Positions 32,944 through 36,605 of a stretch of DNA of 36,605 nucleotides are shown one piece after another. How positions within the stretch are numbered: the stretch's first letter is position 1; each line of letters opens with the position of its first letter. This DNA comes from Streptomyces minutiscleroticus. Lineage in GTDB: Bacteria; Actinomycetota; Actinomycetes; Streptomycetales; Streptomycetaceae. Where the stretch lies: positions 1-36,605 of the forward strand of contig NZ_BMVU01000057.1 of assembly GCF_014650875.1 (NCBI RefSeq), in the 5' to 3' direction. The notes below the pieces were generated by a model, which saw only the letters and a program-made list of their open reading frames with translations, was not told the origin of the DNA and did not search any database. Made by a program: the position numbers and the translations under genes.

Positions 32944-33402
32944 CTACTTCCCGCCGATGCCCTTCTCCTCGATGCGGAAGATCCTGCGGCTGTCGCGGGC
33001 CATGTCGACGACCAGCTGGGTCGTGCTGGACCCGCCCCAGGTGAGGGTGATCACGGCCCGTGTGTGGTCGGTGGCGCCGTTGTCGGTGACCTTCCAGGCG
33101 AGCGGCACGTTCTGGGCGCGCAGGACGCCGTTGGCGTGGTTCCTCTCCTCCCAGGCGTTCAGCTCCTCCTGGAAGCCGGCGGTGAGGTAGTGGCCGCGCA
33201 GGGCCTGCTCGAGGTCGCCGCTGTCCCCGTCGGTCACCGCGTCGATGTAGGCGCCGTAGAAGTCGGCGATACGGGTGATGTCGTCGGAGGGCTTGCCGCT
33301 GACGCTGCGCGGGGTCCCGGCGGAGGCCTGGACGGTGGCGCCGAGGCCGAGGGCGACGGAGAGGACGCCGGCGGTGAGGGCGGTGCGGGTCTTGCTGGTC
33401 AT
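32944..33402 (-). CDS. Small secreted protein, 152 aa
   Basis: The N-terminus MTSKTRTALTAGVLSVALGL with GATVQASAG is a classical Sec signal peptide with cleavage probably after AQ/ASA near residue 28. The mature part (SDDITRIADFYGAYIDAVTD, ALRGHYLTAGFQEELNAWEE, RAVITLTWGGSSTTQLVVDM) has helices and then strands and resembles small NTF2-like or DUF3828-like secreted proteins. The start ATG 33402 has GGGGAA five bases upstream. It may form a short unit with the secreted protein to its right (117 bases apart, same strand). No cysteine is present in the mature part. Confidence 0.75.
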   Translation of the reverse strand: MTSKTRTALTAGVLSVALGLGATVQASAGTPRSVSGKPSDDITRIADFYGAYIDAVTDGDSGDLEQALRGHYLTAGFQEELNAWEERNHANGVLRAQNVPLAWKVTDNGATDHTRAVITLTWGGSSTTQLVVDMARDSRRIFRIEEKGIGGK

Positions 33403-33518
33403 GTCTGTTCCCCGTTTTCGATTGGTCGGGTGAGTGAGTGGTCGGGATGTGCTGTGACCGTCTGCGCCGGGCCGCCCTCCCGACCCCCGTGGCGGGAGGG
33501 CGGCCCTGGGCGGCTTCG

Positions 33519-34130
33519 TCAGTGGAGCTTGTTCACGGCCTTGGCGGTCGTCTGCTTGAAGGCCTTCACCGGAGCACCCTCGAAACCGCCGAGCTGCGCC
33601 CAGTTGACGACCGTGACGGTGCGGCCGTCCCGGCCGACCGCCAGCAGGCGGACGTCGCTCGCGCCCCAGGAGGTCTCGGTGTGGACGCCGTGGACGCGGG
33701 CGCCCTCCTCGACGGACACCGTCCCGTAGTCCCTGCCGGTGGCCTCGGTGTCCGGGTCCTGCTGCTCGATGCGGGCCGCACAGGACGTGATGTCCTTGTC
33801 CAGCCGCGAGACCAGTCGCCTCGCCGAGCGGGTGTCGGGCAGGACCATGGTGATCTGCCGGGCGTTCGTGTCGAGATCGGTGCGGAAGTCGCGGTGCCAC
33901 GCGGGCTCGTGACCCGGCAGGGCCCGCAGACAGACGTCCCGGTCCGTCTCTTCCGGTACGTCGGCGGTGACCTCGCCGGCCGTCCAGGAGGAGGCGGGGT
34001 GCGTCGGCAGGTCCGCGGCCGCGAGGAAGCCGGGCGTCTTCGGAGCGGCGGCGGCCGGTCCGGCGAGCGCCACGGCCGAACCCGTGACGGCGACTGCGAG
34101 GAGCGCGCCTGCTCGGGTGCGCTTGGGCAT
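33519..34130 (-). CDS. Secreted protein, 203 aa
   Basis: The signal peptide is MPKRTRAGALLAVAVTGSAV followed by ALAGPAAAAP, with likely cleavage after AAA at about residue 30. The mature protein contains TDRDVCLRALPGHEPAWHRD, DTRSARRLVSRLDKDITSCA, VSVEEGARVHGVHTETSWGA and VRLLAVGRDGRTVTVVNWAQ, with two cysteines (RDVC, ITSC) that could form a disulfide. This is the pattern of Streptomyces secreted or sensor-type domains of unknown ligand. The ATG 34130 has GAGGGG 7-12 bases upstream. An N-terminal extension to 34268 is only repeat-derived sequence. It is divergent from the HTH-membrane gene. Confidence 0.8.
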   Translation of the reverse strand: MPKRTRAGALLAVAVTGSAVALAGPAAAAPKTPGFLAAADLPTHPASSWTAGEVTADVPEETDRDVCLRALPGHEPAWHRDFRTDLDTNARQITMVLPDTRSARRLVSRLDKDITSCAARIEQQDPDTEATGRDYGTVSVEEGARVHGVHTETSWGASDVRLLAVGRDGRTVTVVNWAQLGGFEGAPVKAFKQTTAKAVNKLH

Positions 34131-34143
34131 GGGTGTCCCCTCG

Positions 34144-34207
34144 GTGAATGAGTGCGGTGAATGAATGTGGTGTGAATGCGTGAATGCGTGAGCGCGGTGC
34201 ATGCGTG
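34144..34207. repeat. Degenerate tandem repeat (GTGAATG-type)
   Basis: About seven units of the form GTGAATGMGTG follow one another (GTGAATGAGTGC, GTGAATGAATGT, GTGTGAATGCGTG, AATGCGTGAGCGC). It lies in the leader of the 203-aa secreted protein gene. Confidence 0.6.
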
Positions 34208-34396
34208 TCGGACGTCGTCCGACGCCGGCTGGTCGGTCCGGCCCTGGCCGGTGCGACACCAAGAGCATCGGCGGTCACCGGAGCGCGGCGCAACGACTGC
34301 CGCCCTTTTCGCGGTGGTGGAACCATCCCAGCCCATCTGACGTGCAGGTATATGAGTGCCTGGGATACGCGATCGCGGGCGGACGACGGGGGAACG

Positions 34397-35752
34397 GTGT
34401 CGGTTCAGGACGATGTCGAGGAGTTCGCGGCGCTGCTGCGCCGGCTGAAGGACCGCACGGAGCGGAGCTACGGCTCTCTGGCCCGCCGCCTGAACATGAA
34501 CACCTCCACGCTGCACCGGTACTGCGCGGGTGAGGCGGTCCCGCAGGACTTCGCGCCCGTGGAGCGGCTCGCGGCCTTCTGCGAGGCGACGCCGGAGGAG
34601 CGGCTCGAACTGCACCGGCTGTGGTTGTCGGCGGTGGCGGCCCGGCAGCGGGTGCGTACGGGCGGCTCGACGGAGGCGACGGTTCCGGTGCCGGGACCGT
34701 CGCCGGACGCGGGCGGGGCGCTCGTCGAGCAGGGCAGCTCCGCGGAGCAGCCCGGGGACCATTCCGACCTGGGCGGGCCCGCCTCCGCACCCGCTCCCTC
34801 CTCCGCGCCCCGTCCTTGGTACCGCCGCCGACGGGTCCTGGCGTCCACCGCCGTCGCCTGCGCGCTGCTCGCCACTGTGGGCAGCATGTCCGCCCTGTCG
34901 GACGACCGCTCCTCCGGGGCGGACGCCTCCCGCTCCGCGGACCCGCGGACGGCCGCCCCCGGCACACCTCGCCGCTCGGCGGAACCGTCGGCCACCACCT
35001 CCCCCTCCGCTTCCCCCTCCGCTTCCCGGAGCTCCGCGTCGCCCGCCCCCCGGCGGGAGGCCCCCGTCCCGTCCGCCACCGTCGGCGGTCCCGCCGCGTC
35101 CGCGAAGCCGGCCGCCGGCCCGCCCCTCACCTGGAGCGCCGACTCCCAGGTCTGGGACATGGGCTGCGGCCACGACTACGTCATCGACAGGCCGCCGGCG
35201 CAGGTTCCTCCGCCGCCGGTGCAGCAGGACGCCGGGGCCTGGGCGGCGACGCAGGACGCGGTGCACGGGCGGCGGACGATGGTGCAGATCTCGGTGCAGG
35301 GACGGTCGTCCACGGCCGTGGTCCTGGAGGCGCTCCGCGTCCGCGTCGTCAGCCGCGGCACCCCGGCCGCCGGGAGCGCTTACGCCATGGACCAGGGCTG
35401 CGGCGGAGAACTCACACCCCGCCGCTTCACCGTGGACCTCGACGTCGACCGCCCCACCACCCGCCCGAAGGACGGCGCCGACAGCGAACACACCATTCCG
35501 GCCGCGCACTTCCCGTACCGCGTCTCCGCCGAGGACCCGGAGGTGCTGCTGGTCGACGCGACGACACAGACCTACGACGCCCGCTGGTACCTCGAACTCG
35601 ACTGGTCCTCCCAGGGCCGCACCGGCACGGTCCGCATCGACGACCACGGCCGTCCGTTCCGCACCAGCGGCATCAAGGGGATACAGCGCTACTGGTACGG
35701 CACGAACGACGCGGGCGAGCGCACCTGGGTTCCGTACGACAGCCAGGGCTGA
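34397..35752 (+). CDS. Helix-turn-helix domain protein with one transmembrane segment and C-terminal sensor-like domain
   Basis: From GTG 34397 the protein of 451 aa reads VSVQDDVEEFAALLRRLKDR and SYGSLARRLNMNTSTLHRYC, an XRE-type helix-turn-helix (residues about 8-70). A Pro/Ser-rich stretch, a basic stop (RPWYRRRRVL) and one membrane segment (ASTAVACALLATVGSMSALS, about 153-172) come next. A long Ser/Pro linker precedes an outer C-terminal domain from WSADSQVWDMGCGHDYVIDR through MDQGCGGELTPRRFTVDLDV to IKGIQRYWYGTNDAGERTWV. This layout is frequent in Streptomyces and suggests a membrane-tethered regulator that senses outside signals. ATG 34352 is an alternative start. Confidence 0.8.
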   Translation: MSVQDDVEEFAALLRRLKDRTERSYGSLARRLNMNTSTLHRYCAGEAVPQDFAPVERLAAFCEATPEERLELHRLWLSAVAARQRVRTGGSTEATVPVPGPSPDAGGALVEQGSSAEQPGDHSDLGGPASAPAPSSAPRPWYRRRRVLASTAVACALLATVGSMSALSDDRSSGADASRSADPRTAAPGTPRRSAEPSATTSPSASPSASRSSASPAPRREAPVPSATVGGPAASAKPAAGPPLTWSADSQVWDMGCGHDYVIDRPPAQVPPPPVQQDAGAWAATQDAVHGRRTMVQISVQGRSSTAVVLEALRVRVVSRGTPAAGSAYAMDQGCGGELTPRRFTVDLDVDRPTTRPKDGADSEHTIPAAHFPYRVSAEDPEVLLVDATTQTYDARWYLELDWSSQGRTGTVRIDDHGRPFRTSGIKGIQRYWYGTNDAGERTWVPYDSQG

Positions 35753-35789
35753 CCGCCGTCGACCGCCGCGTCGTCACGCGGGCGGACAC

Positions 35790-35903
35790 TCAAGGCTGTC
35801 GCTCACCTGGAGTGCCCGTACCGGTCGCGGATTCGTGCAGAACCACGAGGTGCTGCGGACCGTTCGCGACCATGACTTGAACCGGGCGACCGGCGACGGC
35901 CAC
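35790..35903 (-). CDS. Possible 37-aa peptide
   Basis: GTG 35903 is preceded by GGGAGG with five bases of spacing, a very good ribosome site. The product (MAVAGRPVQVMVANGPQHLV, VLHESATGTGTPGERQP) has a strand-like first half. It starts 27 bases after the stop of the next small gene upstream (35930-36076) and could be its operon partner. Too short to recognise. Confidence 0.35.
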   Translation of the reverse strand: MAVAGRPVQVMVANGPQHLVVLHESATGTGTPGERQP

Positions 35904-35929
35904 GACTTCCTCCCAGGAGGAGCCCGTGG

Positions 35930-36076
35930 CTACTCCGCGTCGACGTTCTCGGGTACCTCCTCCATCGCGGCGATGAGCGCGACGCCGAGGGCTCGCATGA
36001 GGGTGACCTCTTCCTCGGTTCTCGGGCTGACGCCGAGATCGGGAATGGTGGGCCTTTCCGCATGCACCGGGAACAT
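35930..36076 (-). CDS. Small hypothetical protein, 48 aa
   Basis: The product reads MFPVHAERPTIPDLGVSPRT then EEEVTLMRALGVALIAAMEE and VPENVDAE. The acidic/Leu-rich helix and clean sequence look real, but there is no strong ribosome site before ATG 36076, and the frame stays open upstream. It may be a short regulatory peptide or the end of a truncated gene. Confidence 0.4.
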   Translation of the reverse strand: MFPVHAERPTIPDLGVSPRTEEEVTLMRALGVALIAAMEEVPENVDAE

Positions 36077-36130
36077 GGACGATCGTCGACGGTTGCGGTC
36101 GTTCTGACCCGATGAGGCCGGCGTTGGACG

Positions 36131-36331
36131 TCAGCGGAACAGTTCCGGTACCGGGCAGGCATCCAGGGGCTCGTCCGGCCGATCGGCCCAGTTCCACCAG
36201 ATGTGCCGCTCGGGACACCTCCACAACGCGCGGCAGGCGCGCCGGTTGTCGTCCTCCCGGCCGGAGAGCACGAGGCCGCCGGACTCCATGGGCTGACGGC
36301 ACTCGGGACAGTCCGGGGCGTCGCTGGTCAT
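36131..36331 (-). CDS. Small zinc-ribbon protein, 66 aa
   Basis: MTSDAPDCPECRQPMESGGL contains one CPEC pair, and RRACRALWRCPERHIWWNWA gives a second Cys pair separated by five residues with a following His; the end is PLDACPVPELFR. The pattern suggests a single zinc ribbon. AAGGTG seven to twelve bases before ATG 36331 supports the start. Similar tiny proteins are common in Streptomyces and have no assigned role. Confidence 0.7.
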   Translation of the reverse strand: MTSDAPDCPECRQPMESGGLVLSGREDDNRRACRALWRCPERHIWWNWADRPDEPLDACPVPELFR

Positions 36332-36552
36332 GCGGCGCACCTTATCGGAGGGCGGCCGCGGCTCCGTGCCGGAATCGGGTCCGCCGCCGGAAGCCGCGGT
36401 TCCCCGCGCAGCCTCGATGCCCGGCGCCGGTTCCGCCGTGCTCGGAGCGGTCCTCGGGTGGGGGTGCCCGCGGGTTTCCGGTGCCACGGGGTGTCTGCTG
36501 CGGGGGCGTCGGGGTGCTCCCGTCGGGGCGGAGTCCCTCGCGGGGGTGGTGG

Positions 36553-36605
36553 TCAGGACAGCAGCAGTACGGTGCCGGCGGCGGTCATGACCGCGGCGGT
36601 GGCGC
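36553..36605 (-). CDS. 3' end of a probable membrane protein (partial)
   Basis: The window ends inside a minus-strand frame whose last residues are ATAAVMTAAGTVLLLS and a TGA. The hydrophobic end resembles the last transmembrane helix of small transporters, but 16 residues are too few for a family call. Confidence 0.4.
   Translation of the reverse strand, partial: ATAAVMTAAGTVLLLS

Overview
The window looks like part of a Streptomyces (or close relative) replicon. Base composition is very GC-rich, the recognisable hypothetical proteins are Streptomyces-type, and GTG starts and 4-base ATGA/GTGA stop-start overlaps are common. The centre (about 12.0-31.9 kb) carries plasmid functions: two complete primase-polymerase/helicase modules, two iteron fields, a parA-parB operon and at least eight copies of a centromere-like palindrome. 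The simplest reading is the maintenance region of a large actinomycete plasmid, probably linear, or of such a plasmid fused or integrated elsewhere. No telomere, tap/tpg or transfer genes are visible, so linear versus circular is open.

Layout. 0-7 kb: the end of an unknown gene, worn IS630-like and IS5-like transposase remnants, a VOC protein, a frameshifted nucleoside deaminase, an intact NCS1 purine/cytosine permease with a Cys/His tail, and a string of truncated or chimeric genes (lipoprotein-like, VapB-like antitoxin, DUF2199, conserved hypothetical). 7-11.3 kb: a TnpB relic with a nonsense codon, one small intact gene, and the remains of a type II Wadjet (JetABCD) anti-plasmid system in which jetA is fused to the last codons of jetC, and jetB and most of jetC are gone. 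11.4-16.6 kb: a winged-helix protein, then replication module 1 on the minus strand (primase-polymerase, SF3 helicase, a 66-aa gene and a 125-aa gene, all overlapping by 4 bases) with iterons of the AGGGACCGAAGGGAC type upstream. 17.4-24.4 kb: a DUF6584 gene, transposase remnants, parB and parA (minus strand), the palindromes TATTACGNCGTAATA, and a 267-aa unknown gene beside a 19-bp inverted repeat. 24.6-27.6 kb: a frameshifted HEAT-like repeat gene and a small toxin-antitoxin pair with a degenerate Fic motif. 28.2-31.9 kb: replication module 2 on the plus strand with iterons of the AGCGACTGAAGCGAC type. 32.2-36.6 kb: a hypothetical gene, two small secreted proteins, a divergent helix-turn-helix/membrane protein and several very small genes.

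How it fits together. The two replication modules are clearly paralogous and point away from each other with parAB between them. Their iterons share one plan and differ mainly by one base per half-site (C versus G), as expected if two related replicons have been combined, or one duplicated, and their initiators kept separate binding specificities. ParA carries two ribbon-helix-helix-like segments before its ATPase domain, and an inverted repeat just upstream of its start is a good operator candidate. The palindromes around parAB, one of them inside parB, form a candidate parS array. The rest is accessory DNA in different stages of decay. Several frameshifts rest on single bases and could be sequencing errors rather than biology.
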